Below the pieces are notes generated by a model that was not told the DNA's origin, did not search any database, and saw only the letters and a list, made by a program, of their open reading frames with translations. From positions 1 to 18,415 of the forward strand of contig DAOWGR010000063.1 of NCBI GenBank assembly GCA_030637365.1: a stretch of 18,415 nucleotides of DNA. Reading direction: 5' to 3'. The translations under genes were made by a program, and so were the position numbers. Source of the stretch: Elusimicrobiota bacterium. Lineage in GTDB: Bacteria > Elusimicrobiota > Elusimicrobia > Elusimicrobiales > UBA9959. Below are positions 1 through 9,573 of the stretch, one piece after another (positions within the stretch are counted from its first letter, which is position 1; each line of letters starts with the position of its first letter).

Positions 1-1
1 A

Positions 2-3000
2 AGCGTTCAATTCAATTGGTCCGATGGAGGTAATCCTGCCGGAACATTATACAGGGTATTGAGTTCCGATGATGAAAGCTTCGCCACTTTCGTAACAAGC
101 GACACCTATAATCTATATCTGAGCACGGAAGGATTAAGCGCGAACACAACTTATTATTTCAGGTTTGCCGGCGTAAACAATAATAATATTGAAACGAGTT
201 TTACATCAGACGCGTCAACATCAACTTTGGCAAATATTCTTTTGACCGCTGTTTCCACTTTCAGCGCGGTGAGAGTAACAAGTTTCACTGTTGTTTGGGA
301 TAATAATTCAAATCCTCTTTCTTTTACCGAATATGATGTGGAAGTTTCAACCGCTTCCGATTTTAATGCCGGGGTAATCAATAAAGTAATAGCTTCAACA
401 AATCCCGTGGCGGGGCCTTCATATACATTTAGCGGAGTAACGCCATTTACCGATTATCATTTTAGAATAAGAGCCGTAAACCATAATGGAATATATACGG
501 AGTATGCTGAATTGGGGTCAACTAAAACACTGCATTTGCCGGCTCCGGTCATTGATTCCGTAATTGGCGTTTACTCGTCGTCCATTGCCGCAAATTGGCA
601 TATGGTCGGAGGAGCCACGGGTTATACCCTGGTCGCGTCTGTTAATCCCGATAATCCTCCTTCTCCAATTTATGCTTCAACCACAACGCTTGGAGATATT
701 TCAGCTACTGTTTATGAACCGGCTTTAAATCCAAATTCAATATATTATCTTTTCGTTAAAGCCAATGGCTGTGGAGAATCAAGCGTATGGTCTGGGCATC
801 TCGCGACAGCGACTTTGGCAAATTTGCCTTTATCGGCGGTTTCAACTTTTAGTGAAGTCGGTTATAACAGTTTTTTTGTTCATTGGGATAATAATTCAAA
901 CCCTTTAAGTTCCACCGAATATACCGTCCAAGTTTCAAGCGCTTATAATTTTAATGAAGGGGCTACAGATCAAGTGATTTTTACTACGGCGCCGATTGCC
1001 GGTCCTTCGGCTAAATTTACGGGATTGAATGATGATACTTTTTATTATTTCAGAGTTAGAGCGATTAACAATAATGGAAGTTTCGGTGAATATGTCAATT
1101 TGGGCGTTGTTAAAACTCTTGCCACGCCGGTTTTACATTCATCGGGCGACGGGGTTGTTTTTTACGGCCAATCGGGAAATTCCAGTCCGCAATTCAGGCA
1201 TTATTATGGCGCTACCAATAGCTTTAGCGGCGTTCAATCAACCATATCGGGAGTTGAAGGTTCCTTGTTTGTGATTAAAACTTCTCCGCTTTCAATCGTT
1301 CAGGAAGCTGTCGCGGGATATGTAAAAGACGGAACTTTGCATGTTTTATGCACTGATGGCGCGAATTGGACCGAGGAATGGACTCAAGTTGTCGGAGGAA
1401 ATGAAACCACCCGCCGTTTTGATATCGCTTACGAAACAAATACGGGAGATGTTGTGGTTCTTTATTCTCAAGACGCGTCGGGAACAAATGAACTTGGCTA
1501 TAGAACTAAGGCGGGAGACAGCGGTTGCGGTTCCGCGAATTGGACGGCGAATACCAATCTTGATCCTGTCAGAACCTCCGGCATCGCGCATTGGATTAAA
1601 ATGGATTCCGACAGGAGCGCGTCTTCAAATATTATAGCCGCCATTTGGGCCGATTCCAATTCGGATCTCTCCGCCAAAATATGGAATGGCTCAAGCTGGG
1701 AAAATGAGCCCGCGTCGGCATTGGAAACTTCGCTTGAAGTTATTTCCATTTCGCAGGATGTGGATGATTTTGATGTAAAATTTGAGTCAATAAGCGGTGA
1801 TATAATGATTGTTTGGGCAAATTCAGCCGGCGCCAATGGAACCAACGGGGCATGGTATGTTACCGCGGGAGGGACGCCAAATCATATATGGGGAACCCCC
1901 TCCGCTATGCCGACTTTCGCCGATGATGCCACCAATTTGGATTTATCCGTCAATCCGGATACGAATGAAATGATTTTCGCGTCCATAGGGAACGCGGGGG
2001 CCGACCTTCAGATAGGATATTGGGATGGAGGGGCTTGGAGTAATGAAGCAAATACAGAGAAATTTTGCGCGACGCCGGCGGCAGGCACAAAACTTGTCGC
2101 AACCGGGTGGTTGACTTTCGGCGCGGTGACCAGAAGTATTATCGCTTATAATAACGGCGGAGCCACCGCTATAAGCTGGTATGTGGGAAATGGAGGAACT
2201 TTTACGGAGCAAACGAATGCTTCATCGCTTCCGGCTTTTGCGGATCCGCAGTCAAGATATGATATTAAGCAGGACCCTGTTAACAAAGACAAGCTTATGC
2301 TTATTGTTTCAGACTCCGGTTCAAAACTTGTTGCCAAACAATTGGTTATGGATTCCGCGCCTAATTTCACATGGACCGATGCAAATAATGGAAACGCTAT
2401 TGAAACCAATTTGGCTTCTTCAACCGTTGGAGGCTATTCTTTTTTCTTCTGGCCTTCCACGCCCACTTCAACTTTTAATCAAGCGGCTTATCGGTTTTTT
2501 GAGAATACGGATACCGAGGATGTTGGAAGTCCGCTGGCCGCGCAAGACACTTCGGGCATTTTGGAAACAGCCGGCGCGGCGTTTAGATTGAGAACTTTAA
2601 TCCATATAGATCAAGTTGAACTTCCGATAAGCGGGCAGGAATTTAAGCTTCAATTCGCCGGTAAAGGAAGCGGCACATGCCAGTCACCGTCAGATGGAGT
2701 TCCCGCAACTTATACTGATGTGACGGCCGCGACCATTATCGCTTTTAATGATAATTCTCCCGCTGATGGCGTCAGTTTAATTGATAATGCGAATGATCCT
2801 CATTATGGGGCTGTGACAACTGTGAATCAGACTTATGAAGAATTAAATAATATAACAAATAGCGTTTCAGTCATTTCTCTTAATCAGGCCGGGCAATGGG
2901 ATTTCGCGCTTAAAGAAAACGGAGTTGATGCCGGGACCGCTTATTGTTTTCGCATGGTTAAAGCGGATGGAGCGCTTTTGAATTCTTATACGGCTTATCC

Positions 3001-6000
3001 CGAAATGGTTTTATCGGCGCCGGTTTATATTAATGAAGTTTATGCTTCGGGCGCTGAAACCGAAGATTGGATAGAACTTTATAATAATACAAGCAGCACG
3101 GCTTCTCTTATAGGTTGGAAACTTAATTATATTGAAAGCACCATAGACCTTGGCGGAATTCCCATGCTTCTTTGGACGGGGCAGGCGGAAGATGAAATAA
3201 ATACCGTGTCCACTTTTACAATAACAACATCCACGGACTTAAAAGGAGCGCAAAGTTATTATGTGGAGCTTATTGATAACGCGGATAATATTGTAAGTCA
3301 AGTTCAATGGCCGGGGCCGGGAATTCTTTCGACGGGACAGTCTTTTGCCCGAGTGATAGACGGGGGTTCTGTTTTTGAAATTGATCCCACCGCGACACAA
3401 AGTTACGCCAATCATATATCCACTTATGCTCTTAAAATAAATGAAGTGTCTTATGGAAATATCGGCGAACAATTTATAGAAATTTACAATACTTCTCTTA
3501 CTTCAACCCAAACCATGGTCGGCTATGCTTTGAGAAATTCGGCAGCTTCGGAAAATGGAAAAACATTTAAATTTACAAGAATAATTTATCCGCAAAATTA
3601 CGCTTTAATAGATTTCTCTTCTTATGATGATAGCGAAAATTCTTATACCGCTATTTTCGGCGTTTCGGGTTTAAACAGCGCGGGAGATTTTTTAACGCTG
3701 GAGGATCCGGGAGGTTCAACCATAGACGAAGTTACATGGCAGACGGACACTAATTACACGCGATATAATTACAAGGCGCAAAAAGTCAGTATGGAACAGT
3801 TTGCTCCCGGAAACGCTTCAGTTTCAATAATCAGGCAGCCATCGGAGGGATCAGATACGGATAACAGTTTGGTTGATTTCGTCGTGGCATCGGATTTCAC
3901 CACTATCGCTTCAAGAAACAATAATCCCGCAACAGCTTCAGCCAATGCGCTTCATTATCCTTTTGACAATGGCCAACCTCAGTTTTTAGCCGGAACTTTC
4001 CTTTTAACACTTGAAATAGGCGCCGTATCAAGTTCGGCTACCGCCAATAATATAGTTTTTACGCGTGTTGACGGAAACGCGGATGTTTACTCGCCGCATA
4101 TTTATAGGCTTCAGGATATAGGTTTTGACCTTAATTCCACATCTCTCCAGACTGTTGTTCATACCGGTTTTTCTTTTAATGATCAGGACGGTTATCCTCT
4201 TGTATCCAGCGCCACTTATAGAGTAACTTTTAATACCGATACCGGGGCTGAGTCCGCTTCTCAGATAATTTTATCTTCGGTCACATATGAAGATAGCGTT
4301 CATTCTGTAACGGGGAGTACGGTCGCTCCTTTAAGGATGAATGATGATTCAAGAGATAGCGCCATAAAAATAGATATCTCAAATAATAGTCCGGCTGGAT
4401 TTAATTCATTGGAAATTACAACGGTCACTTTTAAAATAATGAACTCCGATTTATCAGCGTCATTGGGAGAGGCGGAAGCGAATAATTTATTTAATGCCAT
4501 TATGCTTGTCAGAGATTCAACCAGCACCGGCGTATATGGCGTTTATGAATCGGGAATAGATATAAGCACCATAGCTTATGCGCCAAAGGGTGCAATTTCC
4601 TTGGACGCCGCGGGTTTGTCAACTCTTACCGTGGTTTCTCCCGATTTGCTTTCAGCTTCAATTCCCGCCGCCTCCACAAGAACATTTTATTTAGTGTTTG
4701 AATCCACTCAAGACGCGTCGGATTTAAATCCAAATGTGTTCAGGATAAATTTCAATCCTAATTCAACGGTGGGATTAAGAGACGGGCCCAGTGATTTAAT
4801 TCAGGAATTTGTGCCGGCCGCTCAGGTGGATACCGATTCAATCACTTTGATTTCTCCCGCCCAGCCGCCGACCGGAACTTCTTGGCCTTATTCTTCGAGT
4901 GAGCTTACAAGCATAGAATCCATGCTCGGATATTACATTTATTATGACGACACAAGTCCTATCGTAAGTTCCGCCGTGTATTCCGGATTTACAGATGGTT
5001 ATATAAGAGCGATTAAAAAAGACGGAACAGAGAAATGGGAATATGTTTCTTCTCCTCTTTCGCCGATAAGAACAAGTCCCAATGTCAGAGTGGAAGGAAA
5101 TAATCTTTATATTTATTTTGCCACCGACAATGGAGATATTTACAAAATCCAAGACAATAACACAAGCGCCGGATTTATTTGGAAACAGTCTTTTGGAGTT
5201 GGAGTGGTATCGGGCATAATGGATATAGATTCAGGGACCAAATTTTATTTTGGCGCAAGTGATGGTAAAATTCATTGCTTGAATAAGAACGATGGGTCTA
5301 ATTGCGGAGTTGGTTGGCCGGCAGATATTTCAGCCGCTCCAGTGGGGCTGATGTCCATAGATGATAGAGCAACGATAAATACCGGTTGGATAGGTCTTGA
5401 AGACGGAAATTTAGTTGCCTTAGGCACGGGAGAGCCGGGTTCGCCGCTTTATTACTTAACCGGCGGAGCGATAAGAACATCGCCTTTTCTTGACGCAAAA
5501 GTGGCTGATCCCAATAATGTTATTTATTTCACTTCCACGGACGGAAGATTGTATTCTAAAATTTCATCAAACCTTAATGATAATCCGGCCTGGGGGTTGG
5601 ATAGCTATTTTGAACCGTCTCCCAATTCTCCCATTTATTCATCGCCCAATGTAAATTTTTTGGGCGCCAAATATATTTATTTCGGGAACGATGCCGGAAA
5701 ACTTTATAAAGTGGACGCTTCAAATGGTTCGGCGGAAGTAGCCGGCTGGCCTTTTCAAGCCGGAGGCGCTATAAGGTCATTGCCTGTATGGGTGCCGGGT
5801 AGCGCTGTGGGCATTGCCAAAGATTATATTTATTTTGGTTGTGACGACGGATATATATACGCGGTTAACGCCGATACGGGAGAATTGAGAAGCGGCTGGC
5901 CGATTGTCACCGGCGGACAGGTAAGGTCAAATCCCGTTATTGAGACAAGCGACAGTACTCTCACAATTGGGTCAAGCGACGGGAAAGTTTATGTAATATG

Positions 6001-6046
6001 CATATCAAGCGCTACGGACGCATGTAAGAACAGGGCCGGTGATTAA
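2..6046 (+). CDS. Giant multidomain surface protein (FN3, propeller, lamin-tail, PQQ-like), 5' partial
   Basis: The frame is open to the left edge and the bases before the first possible TTG (59) already encode FN3-like sequence (FNWSDGGNPAGTLYRV), so the gene starts outside the window. Residues below are counted from 59. Parts in order: FN3-like domains to about residue 352; a propeller-like region of W-rich repeats, about 356-800; a module at about 805-985 (FRLR, FKLQFAGKG, QTYEELNN, WDF, YCFR); two lamin-tail-type domains opening INEVYASG (about 991) and INEVSYGN (about 1126), each with an IELYN/IEIYN core; an unrecognised beta-rich stretch to about 1640; and a PQQ-like propeller (DGYIRAIKKDG, DGYIYAVNADTG) to near the end. 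No sorting domain of the type ending the next gene is present; it stops at CKNRAGD. Family knowledge suggests an extracellular, adhesion- or polymer-binding role; substrate unknown. The domain order is well supported, the function is not. Confidence 0.85.
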   Translation, partial: SVQFNWSDGGNPAGTLYRVLSSDDESFATFVTSDTYNLYLSTEGLSANTTYYFRFAGVNNNNIETSFTSDASTSTLANILLTAVSTFSAVRVTSFTVVWDNNSNPLSFTEYDVEVSTASDFNAGVINKVIASTNPVAGPSYTFSGVTPFTDYHFRIRAVNHNGIYTEYAELGSTKTLHLPAPVIDSVIGVYSSSIAANWHMVGGATGYTLVASVNPDNPPSPIYASTTTLGDISATVYEPALNPNSIYYLFVKANGCGESSVWSGHLATATLANLPLSAVSTFSEVGYNSFFVHWDNNSNPLSSTEYTVQVSSAYNFNEGATDQVIFTTAPIAGPSAKFTGLNDDTFYYFRVRAINNNGSFGEYVNLGVVKTLATPVLHSSGDGVVFYGQSGNSSPQFRHYYGATNSFSGVQSTISGVEGSLFVIKTSPLSIVQEAVAGYVKDGTLHVLCTDGANWTEEWTQVVGGNETTRRFDIAYETNTGDVVVLYSQDASGTNELGYRTKAGDSGCGSANWTANTNLDPVRTSGIAHWIKMDSDRSASSNIIAAIWADSNSDLSAKIWNGSSWENEPASALETSLEVISISQDVDDFDVKFESISGDIMIVWANSAGANGTNGAWYVTAGGTPNHIWGTPSAMPTFADDATNLDLSVNPDTNEMIFASIGNAGADLQIGYWDGGAWSNEANTEKFCATPAAGTKLVATGWLTFGAVTRSIIAYNNGGATAISWYVGNGGTFTEQTNASSLPAFADPQSRYDIKQDPVNKDKLMLIVSDSGSKLVAKQLVMDSAPNFTWTDANNGNAIETNLASSTVGGYSFFFWPSTPTSTFNQAAYRFFENTDTEDVGSPLAAQDTSGILETAGAAFRLRTLIHIDQVELPISGQEFKLQFAGKGSGTCQSPSDGVPATYTDVTAATIIAFNDNSPADGVSLIDNANDPHYGAVTTVNQTYEELNNITNSVSVISLNQAGQWDFALKENGVDAGTAYCFRMVKADGALLNSYTAYPEMVLSAPVYINEVYASGAETEDWIELYNNTSSTASLIGWKLNYIESTIDLGGIPMLLWTGQAEDEINTVSTFTITTSTDLKGAQSYYVELIDNADNIVSQVQWPGPGILSTGQSFARVIDGGSVFEIDPTATQSYANHISTYALKINEVSYGNIGEQFIEIYNTSLTSTQTMVGYALRNSAASENGKTFKFTRIIYPQNYALIDFSSYDDSENSYTAIFGVSGLNSAGDFLTLEDPGGSTIDEVTWQTDTNYTRYNYKAQKVSMEQFAPGNASVSIIRQPSEGSDTDNSLVDFVVASDFTTIASRNNNPATASANALHYPFDNGQPQFLAGTFLLTLEIGAVSSSATANNIVFTRVDGNADVYSPHIYRLQDIGFDLNSTSLQTVVHTGFSFNDQDGYPLVSSATYRVTFNTDTGAESASQIILSSVTYEDSVHSVTGSTVAPLRMNDDSRDSAIKIDISNNSPAGFNSLEITTVTFKIMNSDLSASLGEAEANNLFNAIMLVRDSTSTGVYGVYESGIDISTIAYAPKGAISLDAAGLSTLTVVSPDLLSASIPAASTRTFYLVFESTQDASDLNPNVFRINFNPNSTVGLRDGPSDLIQEFVPAAQVDTDSITLISPAQPPTGTSWPYSSSELTSIESMLGYYIYYDDTSPIVSSAVYSGFTDGYIRAIKKDGTEKWEYVSSPLSPIRTSPNVRVEGNNLYIYFATDNGDIYKIQDNNTSAGFIWKQSFGVGVVSGIMDIDSGTKFYFGASDGKIHCLNKNDGSNCGVGWPADISAAPVGLMSIDDRATINTGWIGLEDGNLVALGTGEPGSPLYYLTGGAIRTSPFLDAKVADPNNVIYFTSTDGRLYSKISSNLNDNPAWGLDSYFEPSPNSPIYSSPNVNFLGAKYIYFGNDAGKLYKVDASNGSAEVAGWPFQAGGAIRSLPVWVPGSAVGIAKDYIYFGCDDGYIYAVNADTGELRSGWPIVTGGQVRSNPVIETSDSTLTIGSSDGKVYVICISSATDACKNRAGD
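227..1114 (+). repeat. Intragenic A-B-A duplication of FN3 domains
   Basis: The domain beginning LAN..L.AVSTFS at residue 57 of the giant protein and the one beginning at residue 253 share most of their framework (WDNNSNPLS.TEY, AGPS, NGxxxEYxxLG, KTL). The FN3 between them (about 158-252) is clearly different. The period is 196 codons (588 bp), which points to duplication of a two-domain unit. Confidence 0.75.
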
Positions 6047-6116
6047 GGGAATTGGGCAACAGGGCACAATTTAAGTCATTAGGATTGTAAGGATAGAGGA
6101 AGTAAAAGAAGGTGTT

Positions 6117-9100
6117 ATGAAAAATAAAAAATTTACTTATTTGAGGAATTTCAAGGCTATGCGCATCAGGCGGCCAATATTTTTTATTTTGTTATTTTCT
6201 ATTTTTTGTTCTCTATTCTCCGCCGTTTACGCGGCAGATTGGCCGATGTTTAGAGGAAATCCCGAAAGAACGGGCTTTACTAAAGAGCAGGCGTATCCTC
6301 CTCTCGCTAAAATTTGGGAATATCAAGCCGGCGCCAATATAATGTCCAGTCCGGCGGTTTTTGAAGATATTGTGTATTTCGGTTCGCGCGATAATAAAGT
6401 TTATGCCTTGAACGCCAGGACAGGGGATTTTCTATGGTCTTATACAACCGCGGGATGGATTGATTCCGGGCTTGCGGTATCAAGCTCCGCCGTCTATGTT
6501 TCATCGAAAGACGGCTATCTTTATGCTTTGAATCGTCTGACAGGAGCGCATTTTTGGAAAAAATCTTTGGGAGCTCTTTCAATATCGTCTCCTTTGATTT
6601 TTGACGGGAAAATTTTTGTCGGCGCGGGAGCGCCTGAGAAGAAGTTGAAAGTTTTTAATGCTTCCGATGGAAATTTGCTCGCGGAATATTCAGCGCAGCA
6701 ATCCGTTGATTCCGCTCCGTCCGCCAAAGATAATATGGTATATTTTGGAGCCAATGACGGGAAAATTTATGCCATAAACAAGAATACATATTTTCTTGAG
6801 TGGGAGTATCCGACTACCGGAGGGAGGTCTTCAATAAATGCCGTGGCTGTTTCAAGCGGAAATTTATATGTTGTGCCGGGTTATGATGAAAAAATTCCCT
6901 TGGTATTTAACGCTTTGACCGGAGATTTGTTGAATAATTTAACCGAGCCGTTCAGTGAAAGCGCTTCATGGGAGCAAATGGGCTCTCCCATAGTAACCAT
7001 AGACAGAATGTATTTTTCGGGCGGAGCTTCTCTAAATACTTTTTATGCGGCCAACGCGCAGCCTTCGGACGGAGTTCTTGAATATGTATGGCCGAGTTCT
7101 CCCACATTGGGCGGTATTTCTCCTTTGGGTATTCTGTCCTCTCCCGTAATGGCAAATGACCTTATATATATCGGCAGTATTGACGGGAGTCTTTTGGCTT
7201 TCAGTTCCGAAGGGGTTTCAGTTCCGCTTGTCGCCGATGTTTCATTTTCAAGTTCCGTGTATGCTTCTCCCGCGATTTCAAACGGAATGATTTTTGTTGC
7301 CGTGAGCGATGGGAAAATTATGGCTTATAAAGCGGCGAAAACGGCGGCTATTTCAAGTCCGAAGAAAAATGAAATCATAACTTCAAGCGTTAATATTAGA
7401 GGATATGTTTCAAGCACCGATTATCTAACCGGTTATACGCTTGAATATGGTCAGGGAGAATATCCTTCATCTTGGACAACCATAGTTTCAAGCGGTACGA
7501 TAAATTTTATCGAAGATGAAATTTTAAGCGAATGGGATATAACCGGCTGTGAAAACGGAGTGTATTCTTTAAAGCTTACAATGTTGGAAAGTCCCGCCAC
7601 AACAACGGATAATACCGCTGTTTTAACAGTGAGATTGAATGTCGCCCCTTCGCCTCCTTCCGGAATTTCGGCATCGGATATTTCCGCTGATAACGGGAAT
7701 CAAATTAAATTGGATTGGACGGCTTCTTCTTCCGCCGGTTTAACGGCTTACAGAATATACAGGAAAGAAACGGATGATTTTTCTTTTATCGGTTCCGTCA
7801 GCTCAAATACTTTGACTTATACCGATACGGCCGCGGTCACGGGAAGCACTTTTACCTATACTGTGAGATCTTTTGACGGATATGTCCAATCTAATAATTC
7901 AAACTTGGTTTCGGCTTATTCCATAAATAATTTGGGGGATAACGCGCCGCCGTCGGCGATAGGCGATTTAACGGCGGTTCAAGGGCCCGTGGCGGGCATG
8001 GTCGTGCTTTTATGGACGGCTTCGGGAAATGATGGAGATGTGGGAACGGCTTCTCATTATCTGATAAGATACACCACAATTTCAAGTTATGATTGGTCTG
8101 ATTTTGAGGAAGTGGAATTATCCGGCAGAACAAGAGAGGTGGAGGGTCCGTACGGAGCTAAGGAAGCGGAAGTGATAGATGGACTTTTTGGCGGAGTTAC
8201 TTGTTATTTCGCGATTAAGACCGTTGATTTTGTCCCCAATTTGAGTCAATTATCAAATATCGCCACCGCATGGGCAACTGTGGATTTATTGGCGCCCGAG
8301 TCTCCGTCCAATCTTGAAATAAGCGATACTTTGGGCGATGAAGGAGGCAGTCTTACTTTGACTTGGGATCTTTCGGCGGATGACGGAGCCGGCGATGATG
8401 ATGTTTACGGCTATAAAGTGTACAGGCGCTTGCAAGATTCATCGTATATTTCAAGTTCGCCGTTTGCTTCAGTTTCCGCCGGAATAAATTCCTATATAGA
8501 TTACACGGCGGTTGAAAATATAAGGTTTTATTATTCTTTGGCCGCTTTTGACAGCACGAATAATTCTCTGTTTTCAAATGAGGCTTGGAGTATATCGGCC
8601 GACAATTGGCGCTTTTTTGATTCTTCTCAAGGAGGATGGATAAAACTTGAAGATGGGGCTCTCATATCCATACCTTCAAACGCGGCAAATCAAAACGGCA
8701 AGCTGATGATCAATAGAGTTGACGCAAATACTTATCAACCCATGTTTTCGGCCAAAGCCAATACGCTGGCAAATCCGACTTCAATAGTTTATGAAGTTAA
8801 ATTTAAGAGTTTGGCGACTCAATTGATAAGTCCGGCTATTTTGACTTTGCCTTATACCGTTGCTGAAATTGACGGCATGAACGAGGAAAATCTTAGGATA
8901 TATACGCTTTCGGAGGGGACTTGGCTTGTGGTAAATACTTCACGGGTTCTTCCAAATGAAAACAAGGTAACGGCAGAGATAAACCATTTTTCATTGTTTA
9001 GAATCATGGAATATGTTCCTTCGGGCGCGTTGATGGATAAAAATTCCGTTTACAGTTATCCAAATCCGGCTCGTGGAGATGATATAGCATTTAAGTTTTA

Positions 9101-9314
9101 TTTGGCTGACAAGGCGTATGTCACCATAGAGGTTTACAATGTGGCTGGGGAAAAAATTATTAAACTGGAGAAAGCCAATTGCCCGGCCGGTCTCGCGTCG
9201 GAAATTTTATGGAATGTGAAAAATATAGCGAGCGGAGTATACATATATAGGGTTGAAGCCAGAAGCGCGTCGGGCTCAAAGGTAATTACAAAGAGACTGG
9301 CGATAATACATTAA
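6117..9314 (+). CDS. Secreted PQQ-propeller/FN3 protein with type IX-like C-terminal sorting domain
   Basis: 1065 aa. The ATG has AGAAGG just upstream. A second in-frame ATG at 6159 (MRIRRPIFF) would give a more compact signal peptide. The signal peptide has a hydrophobic core at about 20-35 and cleavage near VYA|AD (39/40). Then: PQQ-like propeller about 41-400 (DWPMFRGNPERTG start, repeated VYALNxxTG and SSPAVF motifs); an Ig-like domain about 401-505; three FN3 domains at about 510-605, 610-715 and 725-825; a module ending in a NHFSLFRI motif, about 828-970; and a terminal domain about 978-1065 with YPNPARG, VYNVAGE, SGVYIYRV and a basic end KRLAIIH. That last domain matches the FlgD-Ig/type IX sorting-domain pattern. 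I infer a periplasm-to-surface cargo protein, supported by the PorV-like gene next to it. The ligand is unknown; the propeller need not bind PQQ. Confidence 0.88.
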   Translation: MKNKKFTYLRNFKAMRIRRPIFFILLFSIFCSLFSAVYAADWPMFRGNPERTGFTKEQAYPPLAKIWEYQAGANIMSSPAVFEDIVYFGSRDNKVYALNARTGDFLWSYTTAGWIDSGLAVSSSAVYVSSKDGYLYALNRLTGAHFWKKSLGALSISSPLIFDGKIFVGAGAPEKKLKVFNASDGNLLAEYSAQQSVDSAPSAKDNMVYFGANDGKIYAINKNTYFLEWEYPTTGGRSSINAVAVSSGNLYVVPGYDEKIPLVFNALTGDLLNNLTEPFSESASWEQMGSPIVTIDRMYFSGGASLNTFYAANAQPSDGVLEYVWPSSPTLGGISPLGILSSPVMANDLIYIGSIDGSLLAFSSEGVSVPLVADVSFSSSVYASPAISNGMIFVAVSDGKIMAYKAAKTAAISSPKKNEIITSSVNIRGYVSSTDYLTGYTLEYGQGEYPSSWTTIVSSGTINFIEDEILSEWDITGCENGVYSLKLTMLESPATTTDNTAVLTVRLNVAPSPPSGISASDISADNGNQIKLDWTASSSAGLTAYRIYRKETDDFSFIGSVSSNTLTYTDTAAVTGSTFTYTVRSFDGYVQSNNSNLVSAYSINNLGDNAPPSAIGDLTAVQGPVAGMVVLLWTASGNDGDVGTASHYLIRYTTISSYDWSDFEEVELSGRTREVEGPYGAKEAEVIDGLFGGVTCYFAIKTVDFVPNLSQLSNIATAWATVDLLAPESPSNLEISDTLGDEGGSLTLTWDLSADDGAGDDDVYGYKVYRRLQDSSYISSSPFASVSAGINSYIDYTAVENIRFYYSLAAFDSTNNSLFSNEAWSISADNWRFFDSSQGGWIKLEDGALISIPSNAANQNGKLMINRVDANTYQPMFSAKANTLANPTSIVYEVKFKSLATQLISPAILTLPYTVAEIDGMNEENLRIYTLSEGTWLVVNTSRVLPNENKVTAEINHFSLFRIMEYVPSGALMDKNSVYSYPNPARGDDIAFKFYLADKAYVTIEVYNVAGEKIIKLEKANCPAGLASEILWNVKNIASGVYIYRVEARSASGSKVITKRLAIIH

Positions 9315-9333
9315 AAAAGGCGCAGCCTTTTTT
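9313..9333 (+). terminator. Rho-independent terminator after the propeller/sorting-domain gene
   Basis: A nine-base-pair stem (AAAAAAGGC / GCCTTTTTT) with a short GCA loop begins inside the stop codon of the preceding gene and ends in a run of six T. It is symmetric, so it could act in both directions. It separates the secreted cargo gene from the barrel gene. Confidence 0.7.
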
Positions 9334-9353
9334 AGGTCTCAGGTTGCAGGTCA
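9333..9353. repeat. Period-7 repeat cluster (CAGGTNN type)
   Basis: Three consecutive heptads, TAGGTCT, CAGGTTG and CAGGTCA, follow the terminator directly. Each repeats the AGGT core at exactly seven bases. The same unit type occurs at 9635-9676 (opposite orientation) and 17182-17212. Confidence 0.5.
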
Positions 9354-9376
9354 TCCGCCACTACGGCATTGGCGGA
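9354..9376. repeat. Short perfect inverted repeat
   Basis: TCCGCCA (9354-9360) pairs perfectly with TGGCGGA (9370-9376) around a nine-base loop. It lies in the gap between the terminator and the 73-nt direct repeats. No T-run follows, so it is not a convincing terminator; a protein site, RNA element or repeat remnant is possible. Confidence 0.5.
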
Positions 9377-9401
9377 CAGGTAAGTCATAAAGGGAATAAA
9401 G

Positions 9402-9474
9402 CTCTCCCGAATCGGAAAATTTGCGTAGGCAAAGTTCTTATGCGGGAGCGGATTGGGTGGAGAATATGGAATTG
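9402..9474. repeat. 73-nt dyad-symmetric repeat, copy 1
   Basis: The first 40 bases are identical to 9501-9540 and 67 of 73 match overall, at a 99-bp offset. Internal symmetry: CTCCCG (9404-9409) pairs with CGGGAG (9443-9448), GAA (9415-9417) with TTC (9435-9437), and TTTGC (9420-9424) with GCAAA (9429-9433) around a GTAG loop. One outer pair is mismatched here compared with copy 2. Confidence 0.85.
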
Positions 9475-9500
9475 ATATTTTTAAAGGATAAGCGAAAAGA

Positions 9501-9573
9501 CTCTCCCGAATCGGAAAATTTGCGTAGGCAAAGTTCTTATTCGGGAGTGAAGTGGGTAGAGAATATGAAATTG
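9501..9573. repeat. 73-nt dyad-symmetric repeat, copy 2
   Basis: Second copy of the element at 9402. Its outer stem is perfect over nine pairs: CTCCCGAAT (9503-9511) with ATTCGGGAG (9539-9547). The inner TTTGC-GTAG-GCAAA hairpin is at 9519-9532. The copy ends over the ATG at 9565, the likely start of the barrel gene, so it forms that gene's whole leader. Confidence 0.85.

Noticed and set aside
59..61. TTG as the start codon of the giant surface protein
   Set aside because: The frame is open to the window edge and the upstream codons encode FN3-like sequence, so the gene is 5' truncated and not starting here.
1346..2409. Several long antisense open frames inside the giant surface gene (also in the propeller gene)
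   Set aside because: They are shadows of the strongly supported + strand coding frame and show no recognisable domains or start signals.
9421..9564. TTG at 9421 (or ATG 9466) as the start of the barrel protein, giving a 48-residue extension
   Set aside because: Those residues are the translation of two copies of a DNA repeat and would put a long polar stretch before a normal signal peptide.
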